Below, piece after piece: positions 35,241 through 48,295 of a stretch of DNA of 64,000 nucleotides. The notes under the pieces were generated by a model. The model was not told where the DNA came from. It made no database searches and was given only the letters and a program-made list of their open reading frames with translations. The stretch is taken from positions 6,698,001 through 6,762,000 of the forward strand of contig NC_092566.1 in NCBI RefSeq assembly GCF_037975245.1, read 5' to 3'. This DNA comes from Apostichopus japonicus. Its lineage: Eukaryota > Echinodermata > Holothuroidea > Aspidochirotida > Stichopodidae. Within the stretch, counting starts at the first letter, position 1. Each line of letters begins with the position of its first letter. A program made the translations under genes and the position numbers.

Positions 35241-35517
35241 AACTTACTGGTTTGGATATTTACGAGTGACGAGCTTACCTGTCTCCTCACAACCTTAGCA
35301 CCTCATCCTACCGTGCCTATAAAGTCCTGGTAAATAAATAACACTGTGCGCCCTCTATGACCGGACCCCCCTTCCGGTCCCTCCTCCTTTTTCATTCTAC
35401 CATTCCAAGTGCCTACACGCATATTTTTCTTGTGGATAGTTTCCTTGGAAAACATAGGCACGATAGAATGAGGTGCTAAGGTTGTGAGGAGACAGGTAAG
35501 CGAGGAGCGAAGTAAAT
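35233..35517 (+). mobile_element. Foldback element subfamily 2, complete (F6)
   Basis: The left end AAATTCCAAAACTTACTGG leads into CGAGTGACGAGCTTACCTGT and CTCACAACCTTAGCACCTCA. The right end mirrors it as GAGGTGCTAAGGTTGTGAGG, then GGAGCGAAGTAAAT. The 285-bp element includes a short inner palindrome CCGGACCCCCCTTCCGG near 35363-35379. No target duplication is evident. Confidence 0.85.
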
Positions 35518-38500
35518 ATGTAAAGTTACATCAAGTTTACAGAAGGTCTAAACTCAAGCCTGCTGCGAAAAGCTGTCAAACGGCATCCCTAATGATGATG
35601 TAGCTGACAATGTCGTGACAAGTCTGCAAAAGGAGTGGCTTTTATAAAGGACATTTCCGAGGAAATTTGACAATAATGTTAAACTCAAACTTACCCCAAA
35701 GTACTCGGCTCACTTCACGAATACTGAATCAAGGGATTACAATCTGAAAATGAAAGAAAAAGTAGGTTGTTTAGTTATCTGATTTTCTTCATGTCTTTAC
35801 AGTTGACAACGGCACTTCTGCCTCCATTCTGAGAGCAAGGCGGGCAATGGCCTAAGTATTAATGAATAATGACTGTTTGGAATGTGGAATACTTATTACA
35901 GCACATATTTTATATCCACAGACCTGTGCATTAAACCACATATATACATACCTGTTATAAATGCAACCATAAAATTTTTGTTTAATTTTCCTTCTCATTC
36001 AATATTAGTTTCAACGACCATAACCAACTGCTCGAACAAAAGCACCTACATGCATCTAATTGCTGCATAGTATACAGCAACCAAACAAACCGATGAAATT
36101 GTTCAAAATATGAATTTTGCAATGGAGAAAATTATGGCAATTATGATATCCAGCTCATATCTCTTTGCATTCAAAGAACACGAATACATTAACTAGTAAT
36201 GACCCATTATTACCCATCATTTCTGCAATGTTATGACCCGGACAATCTCGCTGCAGGGCAAATACTTCCACGCAGCATGCAGGCCCCAAAATGAACACTT
36301 ATTCCAATAATATGCTGATAAACTTTTCGTGCTTAAAAATATGAATTCAAACATGAAACTAATTGAGCTAACTATTACTCAGCTTGCAACTTTAATGAGC
36401 CTAGATTATAAATGGCAGGGCAAAGCTTAATCATAGCATTCAACCATAATTACTGACAGTCATTTAGTGACTAAATCTAAACGATCGTATCACCGTGGTT
36501 TCGGCAATTAAAGACGAAACTCGAGTAATATTCCATGCCGTTGGGTTTGGTAAAGATGTAATTGGCAATTAAGTTGCAGGCACAGAAAGGTGCATTAAGG
36601 GTTCTGTACACTATGAACTGTAGTACATGGATATATGTACATGCTGTGTTGAACACAGCTAGGCTTGGCTGGACTAGGTGTAGCACCCTCACAAGTTACA
36701 ATACTTGTTTGCTTCAAATCGTGATTCATACATTTGGAGATCAATTTTATTACTTCCTGGTAGAAAATGCCTGGGAATGATGAGGCCTACAGGGATGATT
36801 CAAATCCATAACCAATGTAGGAAAGCACTTTCATCAAAGTTTTGTATCTGAGAAACTTGTTGGTAAAAATGCGGGGGAGTATACTGTGCAGTTCTCTACT
36901 CATTTATGTTGGAATGTTGAAATGTGCCAAAAAGTAATATTACAACATGCGCTTGCGTGTGTGTGTGGATGTGTGCATCATTCTGTGTGTGTGTGTATGC
37001 CCAATTTTGTGTCAAAAACTAATCCAATTTTTTTTTTGGGGGGGGGGGACTAACTCCAAGGGGAAACATTGAATGGACATGGAATCTATACACAGTTATA
37101 ATGGAAATGTCAAGTAGTACTTTCCCTCGATTGCCAGATTGTACAGCTAATAATATATTTGTTCATTTGAAAACTCCGTGGACTGCCTCCTTGTTTGGTT
37201 AAATGTTATGCACTCTCAGACTATGAGACAAAGGTTAAAGTCATTATTTAAGTTTATTGCTTATATAATTTCTACATTGTTTGACTGATTTTGGTGGTCC
37301 ACAGTCCGCAGACTACAATATGTTTCCAGTTTACGTTTCAAGACTAAATTACAAGTACAAAATCCAAGTATGATTATTATTGATGTTCATTTTGTACGAG
37401 TAAGAATACAAGTTTCCCTACCTGCTAGGGCAAAGTAAGATGCAATGCTAAACAGCCAAATAGTAAAACCTAATAGCTGTTTCTTGTTTACAAACAATCT
37501 CACTAAAATGAGTCTAAAATGATCTCACTAAAATGAGATCACGGACAAAATTCAGAAAAACCAACACTTACATACAATGAATATATACGCAATTGTGAAG
37601 ACCGACTTGTTCTATGACGACTATCTTTTAGTGAATGGGTCAAGGTTCTGTTAACTCTAGCTGTGTGGACAGCTTTCCATGTCAAAGATTCCTTTTGTGT
37701 ATCCTTACGTTCTGAAAATTGTTAGAGTCTTTACAATTTGGTATATTTCTTCGATCGGGATAGGATCGTCACAACTTTGTATACTTCAGATGGGAACTAA
37801 CGTAACTTTCAATCCTCAACACTGACTAAAATACCGTCAATGAGAACTCTATAGTCACCATTTGACGTAAACAAACGCACAAAATGCACCAGAAAAAAAC
37901 ACAAAATGATGCCCAGATTCTTGATATCGATAGATCACGAGATGACAACGCCTCGGGAAAATTTCCTTGGTTATGAAGATAATTCAAGGTCCAAGTATAA
38001 AGATGGACAAACAATTCCACCAATTTCTGTATCCTGAATTGATATGTATCTGTCGTAAGGGAAAGAGGAATCGATACTTGTGGCAAACAGATTATTCTGC
38101 GTAGCTAAGAGAAACAGTCAAGGAAATCACTGACCACTATTTATTGACTTTTAAAGCATCTGTTTGAGTTTCTTCACAATTTGACCAAACTTGTAGCACA
38201 GAGACCCCAATATCATCAAGGGAGGGGTGTCTGGTGGAGTGCGTGTGGAACTTGACCTCGTAATCTCTGACATGGCCCCTTCCTGTGAAGCGCACTCATA
38301 ATGACACACTAGAAGCAATTAAATTGTGGGGTAAGTTTATACAGCTATGTTTCATATGAATTCTTTCCCATCTCCTGTATCCATCCCGTCTCCCATCTCC
38401 TGACTAGCAAGCAGTGAAATACTTCTGAGGAGACCCTATTCCCCCCACAGCCCTCACCCCCCCCCCCGCTGGCTTGTATCGAAGCAACATCAAGGACATA

Positions 38501-38587
38501 TCAAAGTCGATGCATAATGCTGCCTCAAGCAGGCATTTGTTTGCCAATTTCTGACAATTTTGATAACGTTGGGGAGAAAAAACAAAG
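35518..38587. other. Long unannotated stretch
   Basis: No gene recognised. A (TG)n run lies at 36952-36999, T-run/G-run at 37029-37047 and a short duplicated phrase CTCACTAAAATGAG at 37499-37538. Confidence 0.45.
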
Positions 38588-38715
38588 AAATATATGTCTA
38601 GAATGGGATTTGAACCATTGACCGCAGGATTCACCCCACAAACTAAGGCCTAGATAGCTCAGTTTACTCTACAGTAGAGTAGTCCTGGTGTTGTAACCCA
38701 AAGGTTACATTTCTT
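38588..38715. mobile_element. Decayed tRNA-like fragments
   Basis: On the minus strand, GGTTCAAATCCCATTC (38600-38616) resembles a B-box. On the plus strand, GATAGCTCAGTTTACTC (about 38652-38668) resembles an A-box, followed by GGTGTTGTAACCCAAAGG. The opposite orientations suggest two rearranged SINE pieces. This is weak. Confidence 0.3.
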
Positions 38716-39628
38716 TGCTCTTTTCCACTGTTTATATTTCCCCAGTTTACGGTTGTTCATTATACTTAAATATATCCTTTCAAATGTTATCTGGTATTAC
38801 TGTCATAAATCAAGATTACAATCGATCAGTGCTAAGGGTGATCAATAAGCAAGTTATTAATGATTCCATTTGAATCTGCGGCAGACAAACTGCTTTTGCC
38901 AGACCTCTTTTCTTTTCTTTTTTTTAATTGTAATGGAACGAAGTCGTTGGCTGGAAATGTATCAATCATTTCTGGACATACATACAATAGAGCTAACTGC
39001 TGAACTACTTTCTTGATTTCATCATCTTACATGCAGATTATCTTCAGGAATGCCTAGGCACTTTTCTAAATTAACGATAAAATTTGACATCAAAAACAAC
39101 ATTTTATTACCATTGATTTCATTCCCCCCCCCAAGGTCTCATTTACGAGAAAATTTAGGAAATTAACACATATTTTTCCTCTTTTGTCATTTATTTCAGG
39201 TCTATACATCAAGTAAAAACAATTAAGTCAAATAGCTGCTGCTGATGTAAAGCAAGTCTCGTCTGGATTTTCTTCGATTTTTCACTCCCTTTGCCACATT
39301 TCCAAAATTAGAGCAGGGAATAAAATATGTCACTGTTTGGTTCGATTTATACCGTTGTTGATGCTCTAAGCTGTAAAGCCTATGGGTTGAGACTCTTCAT
39401 GGAAATGAAACCTGAATGCTGACCTTATTTCCCAGTTAGAAAAGGAACAGCAAAACAATCTAGGGTGACATTAGGTCACTGAATAAAGGTTACCATGTCA
39501 CTCTATAGATGCAGTAGCTATAAGGTTGCCACACTGTGACAAGACCAAATTCCAAATGCAACTTGAAAGCAGATATTCTCTTGTTGCTGTTTCGATATCT
39601 CTCCTAACACCATCCTCACCTTCTAACC

Positions 39629-39952
39629 CAGGGTTTCCCTCACTTTATCCCCACACGAACCCCATGCGATGTCAGACTTGTCCAAGAACCCCCAACTTTT
39701 CGAGACACGATCTGAGTCATTATTTATATTATAATACGCATGACCGTTCATAGTGTAATATTGTAATGAATAAAAACAAAAAAAATTCGTCAATAGGTAT
39801 GACTTTCTGTACATTAATTACTAAATTATATCAGATTTTAGTTCAACAACACAAGTACTCTAGTTTTTGACTTTCAGAAACGTCTCATGAACCCCCTGGG
39901 ATGGACTCACGCACCCCCTAGGGTTTCATACACCCCAGTTAGGGAACCCCTG
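39629..39952. mobile_element. hAT-type MITE, 324 bp, exact 8-bp target duplication
   Basis: TTCTAACC at 39621-39628 is repeated exactly at 39953-39960. The element begins CAGGGTTTCCCTCACTTT and ends AGTTAGGGAACCCCTG, so the ends are inverse CAGGGNTTCCCTNACT repeats. An 8-bp duplication with CAGGG termini is the established signature of hAT transposons. There is no coding capacity. Confidence 0.9.
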
Positions 39953-39960
39953 TTCTAACC

Positions 39961-41198
39961 CAATCCAACCCCCTCCCCACCCCACCCCACCCCCCCAACT
40001 CGCCTCTCCAATCATTCCTTTCAGAGCAACTCAAACCAAGAGAAAAGAAGACTATACTCTTATTGCAATTCTTGACTTCTAAAACTCTTAGTGTTAGTAA
40101 CACACAGAGCCAAAAAATGTTAAACTTTATCATCAAAACTCGTTTTACTGCTTTAACTAAAAGAGGATAAAACACAAGCTGACGCTTTAGTTGGTTAACA
40201 ATGTCCCTTAAAAAGTCATCAGTTATCCTTCCAATACTATTGGGGATAGCAAATTTACATTTATATTAGTGGATGTGTACCCCCGAAACCCAATGACATT
40301 AATTTGACAGTAATGGCTCTTTTCTGTTCAATTGAAGCGTTTTGTTCCCGGCTCTTATTAAAGGGAACCTCAAACATACTAGATTTTGTTAATTTCTCGA
40401 GGACACAAGCCACGATTTGATGATCATCTATCGAGGCTGATCATGCATTATTCATGAATCAATGACAATTAAAGCAGTTTCTTAAGTGGATAATTAAGTT
40501 TTAATATGTAGAAAATATTTTTGTAGTAAAATAACTCATACAGTACCGTCGTCTAATCTTCAAACTTATTGTGATGAACGGTGTAAGCCTGGCATTCTAG
40601 AAATACAATTATTCAGGTCAAATTTGGGTTTCTACACTGCAAACAGTAAAGTTCTTACATTAAACAGCATCTCTGGCGAGGGAGAGAATGGCCCTGTTCT
40701 CACCCAACACCTCCCCCCCTCCCTTTTCCACCCCTTTGCAAGAGTCAATTTCACAATTTTCACCATCCCTGAACATTAATCATTAATGATAACCACTTCA
40801 ATATTCTGTCCATGTTTTAAGCATTATTGTCCCCCCATTTCATGTTTTTGGTTTGTATAAGACATCTTACAGGAGGGTCAGTGACATGCAGTACTTACTG
40901 TCTCGAAAGTTTGAACAGGGATGTTCCTTCAGGTGAAACAAATTATAATGTCACCATATCAGACTGAGGATGGGGCCTGAAGACTATTTCCCTACTGATA
41001 TTTTACTATATTGCTTTTTTTGTAAACAATTTATATGTATTCTTTCAAAAGTACAACCCTTTAAGAATTAAGAATTTTCACACACCTCACAAAGAGTTTT
41101 ATTAAAATTGGTAAAAGTACTGTAATAAATATCAAAAATGGAACATGTTGCGATATAGTTAAAGCAAATGTCATTAAATATCGAGAGGTTTTGATGAA
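39961..41198. other. Unannotated DNA
   Basis: No gene recognised. C-rich patches lie at 39968-39997 and 40709-40735. Confidence 0.5.
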
Positions 41199-41513
41199 TA
41201 ATAATAATAATAATTATAATGGAAATTTATAATGCGCCGGTATCCGTCAAAAAAGACGCTCATGGCGCAGTTACACAAACAGTGCGACAGCAAAACAAAA
41301 AAACAGTAAACATAGTACAAGACAAAAATGCAAGCAAACATGGGCAACAGTGAACAATTAATTAAACAGTTTTCATCAGATGAGTCTTGAGAGAGCGTTT
41401 ACAAGTTTTAAGCAAGAGATGGGACTGTGTTTTACATGTTCTGGAAGGCTGTTCCACAGACAAGGGGCAGCAGCAGCAAAAGCTCTTTTACCCCATGATC
41501 GATAATAAGCAAT
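41199..41513 (-). mobile_element. CR1/L2-like LINE 3' end, minus strand
   Basis: Read on the minus strand, the frame gives WGKRAFAAAAPCLWNSLPEH, the conserved AF-AAP-LWNSLP block of CR1/L2 C-termini. After a frameshift it gives CKRSLKTHLMKTV and a stop. A 3' UTR with GCGCCATGAGCG and an ATT-type tail at 41199-41220 follows. It is diverged from the LINE family at 21.4 and 55.7 kb, so it is a second family. Confidence 0.82.
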
Positions 41514-42097
41514 GAATATGATATATATGCAATCGTCTGAAATTTAACAAACAAAATCACCAACATGTTTCATTCTCCATTTTCTTGTTACTGTTTTTTT
41601 TTTCTTTTTTATTTAAAAGTATAATTTTCTTTTTTTTAATATTCATCACTTTTTTTAATACTTCTACAGTTAGTAATGCCAAATTAAATATATATCTCCA
41701 GAACTTGTGATTCATAACAGATGAGAGATATTGCCAATGTCTACGTATCTTTGATGATCTCACATCTCGGAAACTGTGTCACAGCTCAGAGGGGTTATAC
41801 GGATATGTCCGTCTATCATTCTGAATAAGGGATGAATACATGGACAAAAAAAATTAAACTTTATCCTGAATTCTCCTCCCCATAACTCAAAATATTTATA
41901 AGTCCAGGGTCTAATAAACTGCCAAAAACATGTCAGAGGAAAGCTTGTATCTTGCCAATCAAAGAACAAGTTCCTCAAGAAACCAGGATAAGGTGAAAGG
42001 TGTCTATGTATGCATATGTAGCTCTGTCTCTATGTGATAGTGATGTATGGCAGTACGATGTGCGAGAGTCACACAGACTATCTATCTGATCACATCA
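41514..42097. other. Unannotated AT-rich DNA
   Basis: No gene recognised. A phrase around CATGTCAGAGGAAAGCTTGT with TATCTTGCCAATCAAAGAAC (41931-41970) recurs in related form at 42376-42412, suggesting an old duplication across the SINE. Confidence 0.5.
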
Positions 42098-42163
42098 GGA
42101 GTGTTAGCTCAGTGGTTAACGCTGGTGCCTTTCAATCATAAGGTCCCAAGTTTGAGTCACTCC
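42098..42163 (+). mobile_element. tRNA-derived SINE head
   Basis: A perfect A-box, TTAGCTCAGTGGTTAACGC, follows GGAGTG, which can pair with the terminal CACTCC. An imperfect B-box (AGTTTGAGTCA) and an anticodon-like stem CCTT/AAGG are present. The T stem does not pair, so it is not a functional tRNA. Confidence 0.6.
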
Positions 42164-43199
42164 AAGATTAATGTATGTCTTCCAGTTACAGAGTTGTTGA
42201 CAATTGACAATTCATAATGATGGACATTAAATATGAATATAAGAGACTGACTTCGGTCAGCTTGTGGCTTTGATAAGCCATGGATGGCTTCTTCGCGAGT
42301 TCCTGCTTGCAGGAGGATCTAAAATACATACATACATCGATGCAGGCAGAATTCAGTAGCCAAAAAGTTAAACATGTCAGAGATAAGCTTGTTTCTTGCC
42401 AATCATAGAACATACATACACCTATACATATATACATCAGTGTTTGAGACCAAAAAGACTGCAGAGCACTCAAGGTAAAATCGTCAACAACTGAATATTT
42501 ATCAACCAATAAGTAATGACACCATTTTATTCAGACACATTTCGTCAACAGATATGGTATTATTAATCAGAAGCTTGATGGTTTTTTCTACAGAAACAGC
42601 AGCGACCATTTTATGATTTGCTAGCATATTTGGGGGCTACACACTTGTATGTGACCTTTAACCCCTTAACAGAATTTAGAGTCACAAGGCCATGATATTC
42701 AATGACATCACTGTTTCAATTATTCACAAATAAATATCTACAAAAAGACATATATTGACTCATACCTCATCCCCTCCATATGTAAGAGTACTTTATCAAA
42801 TTTGGTCCTTCTAAGTCTGCATCTTATGTGTGCGTGGATTTTATTAAAACCACTGATTGAAAGGTATCCAATTACTTACACATCACCTGCATTACCAAGG
42901 CTTAGAGAAGAACATTTGAAGGGCATTTACAGTTTTCCTTCTGGTGAAATTTAGAAATTCCATGAGGAGGAATATGAAGTTGATCGATTAAAAAACGATG
43001 GACGAAAATCAGTCGGTTGCAGTGACTACTTATTAATGTACTCACAGTAGCATACATTACTTATAAGGGTGGAAAGTATATTAACATTACCACATTAGCC
43101 ATGTTCATATAGATCGGAGAATAAAAACGGGATCGAATACAGGAAAGGTGATCAACTTTGCAGAGTGAACGCTCGTGTACTCAGGATCAGACCCTGCTA
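42164..43199. other. Unannotated DNA
   Basis: No gene recognised. Frames on the minus strand (42186-42509) have no clear domain. Confidence 0.5.
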
Positions 43200-43205
43200 T
43201 TGTGC

Positions 43206-43382
43206 AAGATCTCTCTTCAGAGGATCCTTGCCCCACTAGGGTGATCCAGATTCTAGTGTGAATGCTCCGGATCAAGGATCCTTGCCCCACTGGGATGATC
43301 CAGATTCTAGTGTGAATGCTCCGGATCAAGGATCCTTGCCCCACTAGGGTGATCCAGATTCTTGTGTGATTGCTTCGGATCA
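43206..43382. repeat. 54-bp GATC-rich tandem repeat, about three units
   Basis: GGATCCTTGCCCCACT begins units at about 43222, 43276 and 43330. Each continues GGTGATCCAGATTCT and TGTGAATGCTCCGGATCA. Each unit carries GATC four times. The 132-codon minus-strand frame across it is repetitive because 54 is a multiple of three. Confidence 0.92.
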
Positions 43383-43605
43383 TATTGGAGGCAAGATATA
43401 AAGCTAACTGCCCGCATATAAACTTTTCCATATAAACACGGACCGGCATGAGTCTAATAGGTGGGTGCACTATAGTACTGTAACTGGAGTTGATGGTGAA
43501 CATTTAACATGACACACGCATGGATGCGTAATGCGCTTTCATTTGATGTCGATCTACCATCTCAAGTGTGGACGCGTCAGCGTCATAACCTATCAAAGAG
43601 AGTGA

Positions 43606-43652
43606 GATCCTGATCCCTGTTGTAATCCCTGTGGTGATCCCTGTGGTGATGT
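43606..43652. repeat. Short 15-bp tandem repeat
   Basis: ATCCCTGTNGTGAT-type units repeat three times, with GATC again at each junction, 230 bp from the 54-bp array. Confidence 0.85.
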
Positions 43653-44450
43653 CATATGTGAGCAAGGTAGTATTTTTTAGATCTCTCACTTTTGAAAACC
43701 AATATCACTACAGGTCTACAGTACAACAGTAGTGTTATTTATTCTACAATACATTAACAGCACCGACAGTTCAGCTAATATACATGTAGGCAAGACTACT
43801 TTGTGTACAAACAAGATATTGAGGCAACTGTAATTTTTGCCAATTTTTGTACTTGGTAATTTAGAGCTAAATTACCAAGCAAGATGCAATTAACAGAATA
43901 CTGTAGATGCTAAGCATAGCTAGTTTAAATAAAAGAGAGAGTTTGGAGGAAGGAAGAATGAAAAGTTGCATCCTTTTTAAATAAATGAAATGCAGAAATA
44001 GATGTATGGTAAATATAAGCATACTGTACCCATATGTGGTGATTATTTGTGTCTCCACAAGTTTAAGTGTTACCAGCAGACTTCAAAAATGATTGGTGAT
44101 ATTTTCATCAACATTGTAGCGTGACTTCCAGCAAGGTCAGCGAATCAAGTGGTGGGATGAGGATCAATTGAGATGAAATCAGAGATCGTTGAATAGGCGT
44201 ATGGAGAGTGGTCAAGTATGCAATTGTGTCAGCAGTCTGGTTTATAATCCTAAGTTAACAAAAATTATGATATTCTTTAAACTATTATTGCAGTATAAAG
44301 TTTCGTCCCACTATATTTTGGTTTATAAAGCTGCGGTTATCTGCACTTGAGCAATGCCATCCATTCAAGCCATATATATGAATAACCTTCAGACAAACTT
44401 ATGTTACGAACGTACATCATTTCTCTTTCAGCAGCCCTTACTCTGTTTGA

Positions 44451-46087
44451 AAATTCCAAAACTTGCTGGTTTGATATTTACGAGGGACAAGCTTATCTGT
44501 CACTCCACAACCTTGTTTGGTGCTTTCTGGAAGTAGGAATACTGTTACTTCTTGTGCGCAGCCCGATGAGCATCCGTTTTTGTCTAGGGAAGGGTTTTGA
44601 GACTATTTTTGGGGAGTGGTTCCCGTCCTGTTTCAATGTATTTGTTCCACGGATTGCTAATGCTAGTGTTCCTGCCCTACACTCCCATACATTGCATGTT
44701 TTAATATTGGGTTTATTACATGTAGTTTTGTGTTCCCATTATCCATTTGCTATTTTACTTGGTTGTATCTTAAAGTATGTCTATCTGCTAATTTCACAAA
44801 ACTTCATACATGAACATCATCAGATCACCCCTAGGATGACATTCAATACCAGTTTGTCCCTATATACTTGTAACGCACTGTTAACATGTTATTTCAGCTA
44901 GGACATAAAAAAATTCTTTTTTTCACCCATGAGTTTTGTGTTGCATCTGAGGAACTGGCCTTATGGTCTGGTCGACTGTTAAAAAGTATTCCAGGGCCTT
45001 AAATTTCATTGAAGAGTCTCAGATGTTTAAAGGGCCATTATTAAAAACTAAATGGTGTACAACCTTGACTGCTGATGTTGTTTTCTACAGTTTACAATTC
45101 AAATTCATGTTGTACATTAGGTCTGGTCGTCTGCACTAAAATTTTCATGAATCTCAAAATTATTAACAGCCATGCAGTACTGCACTACCACCAACAGTCA
45201 CACTTAATTTATATACACAAATATGCCCCTTGACATTACGGTCTAATGAAATTATACAATTAAGACTTTGAATTAGGATTAGTTGACATTCTTCTGATAC
45301 CTGCATATTTCACAAAACAAGACTATAGTATATTGATCAAACCAGGACACCCTCCAAGCTAGACTAGTCCAACAATTTCAACTAATGATGGTTAATTGGC
45401 AAAAACTCCCACGATTCCATTCAGTTCTCAACATTTTGTCCCCCGTGCACATTTTTCATATTAATTATTAATTTGTCACATGTACTGTATAACAAGCACA
45501 TCGGAAAACTTTTTTAATTTTTACTTCATTCTTTGAATGAAGTAAATTTAGTAGAGCAAATTAGTAGCATCCAATAGCAACAAGAAAATTTGTCCAAAAA
45601 AACTATAAAAGCTGCATTAATAGTGTAACTTCATGTGTGTTGTGCACTGTATGTGTGTGTTGGTCATGGTATGTGTGCTTTCACTGTATATGTTGGTCAC
45701 TGCAGGTGTGTTGTCCCTACATGTGTGTTTACTATACATGCACAAACACACACACACACCAAATCGACAACATATAGACTATTGTATGTGCATGTCTGTG
45801 GCAAGTAACATAATGGTGTAGACACGAACATAGTGGGTTTTGCATGATAAAATTCATCAAGTATGCTTTTCGTCTCTTGCCGTTGCTTGTTTGTTTCATT
45901 TTCTCGTAAATTAAATGTTTTGACTCTTTTGAGGCTGTATTCTTACTCTGTTTTCATGTTTTGCAAGTGGCGGTTAAGTACTAGCCGAATAAAGACATTG
46001 ACATCAATTGCAAAACGTCTATATCAGTAGAACGGTAGAACGAGTACTGAGGCTGTGAGGAGACAGGTAAGCGTGGAGTGAAGTAAG
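44451..46087 (+). mobile_element. Candidate long foldback element (F7)
   Basis: The left end AAATTCCAAAACTTGCTGG leads into CGAGGGACAAGCTTATCTGT. A diverged internal block AGGGAAGGGTTTTGAGACTA (44587 onward) aligns with AGGGAAGGGTGTTTTTGGGG of element F8 at 47884. A right-end match, CGGTAGAACGAGTACTGAGG then GAGGAGACAGGTAAGCG, ends at about 46087. The middle 1.3 kb is AT-rich with TG/CA runs at 45630-45760. The two ends could also belong to separate fragments. Confidence 0.5.
45633..45765. repeat. TG-rich then CA microsatellite region
   Basis: ATGTGTGTTGGTCA-type phrases repeat and then give way to (CA)n at 45743-45758, an imperfect inverted arrangement. Confidence 0.7.
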
Positions 46088-46960
46088 CTATATTTTTTCT
46101 GATTAGGTTCCTTTCTACATGTTGCCTAAACTTCATTCCTTACTACACACAAATGCTTCTATAGTAGTCCTACTGCACAATATACTTTAGTGTTCAAAGT
46201 TTGCATAGCACTTTTGAAAGCTCTAGCTAAATTGGTCTCTTATATAATACTTTGGTTGCTATGTATAAAAAAAAAATGCCGTACATCTTAGGACTTGTAT
46301 AGCAATTTGACAGTTTTGCATGACAGTTTGTGATGCGATACCGGATAAATTTTGCCCTGTACTTTTCCTTTCAATCCTTACTCCCCCCCCCCCTCCCCCT
46401 CCTCGTTCCTTCTGCCACCACTATCTTCCCTTGTTCAACAGAAAGTGATAATTCCATGTTAAAAGGATTCATGAACTAACGAAAACTTACGGTCTGCTGA
46501 GACTAACATGCATGCAAACAGTACAATTGTATGATCAATTATTCATTGCCCATTTTATAAATATTAAACCAAGACATTGGAATTCTAAGATAGCTAGTTT
46601 GTGCAGCAGTTGTGATATTGGTACATTAGCTTACTTTGCATGCAGTACATGACCTATATAACTTGGTTTCCAATGTATAGATTTAAGCTGTGTAGCAAAC
46701 AGCAATGATTGCCTGCATTATCACAAATGTCACAGGCATTGACTTACAGGCAATATGACTTACCTCATCATTTTATTTTTTTTATTATATATTATGTTAC
46801 ACAAAATACACAACTGACACAGAAAGTGGTCACATGTGGTTTGGTAACTTTATATATAATAAATGCAGGGATCAAAATAGTTACCATATAATATAACAGA
46901 ATTTTTCTCCAAATATGATGTCAGAAATGGAATCTAATGACCTTTCCACTGCAATCTTAA

Positions 46961-47265
46961 AGGCATTGAAGACTCGCTCCAAATGGTGTGCGGCCATCTG
47001 AAAAAGTTAACTTTCTGTTGCTTGCAAATGACATTTTGTTTTATGTCGCTACAAAATACAGACAGTAATGGAACGTGATACCTTGTTATCTTTAGCAGCT
47101 GTATGTACTGACTGTACACTAGTGTCTAATTACCGACGGTAGCAAGCTGTGTGTGTGTATTTTCTGGGATCGATGGTGGTGTTTAACACTTCTGTTACAC
47201 CTCATTCGAAACTAGATCAAATTACCGGCATCAGAGGTTTCTTTTTGCGCGAGTCTTCACACCCT
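46961..47265 (+). mobile_element. TTAA-target MITE, family A, copy 4
   Basis: TTAA at 46957-46960 and 47266-47269 flank AGGCATTGAAGACTCGC at the left and GCGCGAGTCTTCACACCCT at the right. At 305 bp it is missing about 50 bp between TTATCTTTAGCAGCTG and its equivalents in copies 1 and 5. Confidence 0.94.
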
Positions 47266-47339
47266 TTAATTTCCTAATGTAAATATGCCAACAAAAAAAG
47301 CAAATTGCACAATAGCTGGGCATTCAGCAATACTGCATC

Positions 47340-47369
47340 AATTCAACTCAATTCAATTCAATTCAATTC
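47340..47369. repeat. (CAATT)n short repeat
   Basis: Five to six tandem CAATT-like pentamers. Confidence 0.85.
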
Positions 47370-48295
47370 GAACAGGTGTCTCAATTTGAAAATTTTCAAG
47401 TTATATTCAAGCAGGGAGTTGTTGACAACCTACTGGTTCGAATGATACTAGGTACATGTACACAGCCTTGCTAAAATTGTCAAACGAAGGCAACAAGCTA
47501 CACGTTATCCTAAAAAAGTTAATGAACTAATCAGTTAATTGGATATTCAAATACTGATATCATCAAGATTAAAATGAGTATTATAAAACTTACTGGTTTA
47601 TATATTTACGAGTGACCCACTTACCTGTCTCCCCACAACCTATGCACCGCATTCTACCGTGTCTAGAATGCCCTGGTAATCTTTTAACACTGTACACCCT
47701 CACTGGCCCAAATGGCCTTCCTTCATTTTTCTACCCACAAAGTGTCTCAATGTGTTTTTCGGAGTTTGAAAAATTTTTGCGAAATTCGCCCGGATTACCT
47801 TGGATTTATACTCTAGAAGTTTCCTATCAGGACTTCTGCACTTCCAAGGATCTTTTCCAGCCTGATAAGTATCCTTTTCTTGTAGGGAAGGGTGTTTTTG
47901 GGGGCTGTTTTTAGTGTACACTCTCGCCCATGCGTTCGTTTTTTTCTTACGTAACGTTTTTAGGGTCTAGAATGCCCTGGCTATCAGGTGCTACGAAATG
48001 CAACTGTGCTTAAAATGTCGGAACATCGAACATTATTCACGAAGCGCATACTGTATGCTCGGAGCGCGTTAGCGCTTGTACCTTTGTTGGGGTTTTATCC
48101 TACCCCTTTTCCAACTTACTACTAACGCGTTTGTCTTGGAAATTCACCCAAAAAATAGAGAGAGAGGTTTATTCCATGGGATCGCTCACGTAGTCGACAG
48201 CTCGTTGCAGCAAACGTTGAGCTTACACGTGTCAATCCAGGTGACTGCTTGGCCCCCCTCCTCTCATAACAAATACACAGCGCGGGAATATTGTC

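Noticed and set aside
43105-43503. 132-codon minus-strand frame with RSIHTRIWI repeats
   Set aside because: The 54-bp repeat is a multiple of three, so it stays open by repetition. No N- or C-terminal domain is recognisable.
44401-44901. 166-codon plus-strand frame, the longest in the AT-rich part outside repeats
   Set aside because: Its first third is foldback left arm and internal block; the remainder is hydrophobic with no domain, and the frame does not correspond to the related element at 47.6 kb.
47612-47914. 100-codon frame MTHLPVSPQP..., also seen at 12.6 and 61.8 kb
   Set aside because: It is the foldback arm plus spacer read in frame. Copies differ by frameshifts and the frame is not maintained, so it is a repeat shadow rather than a transposase.
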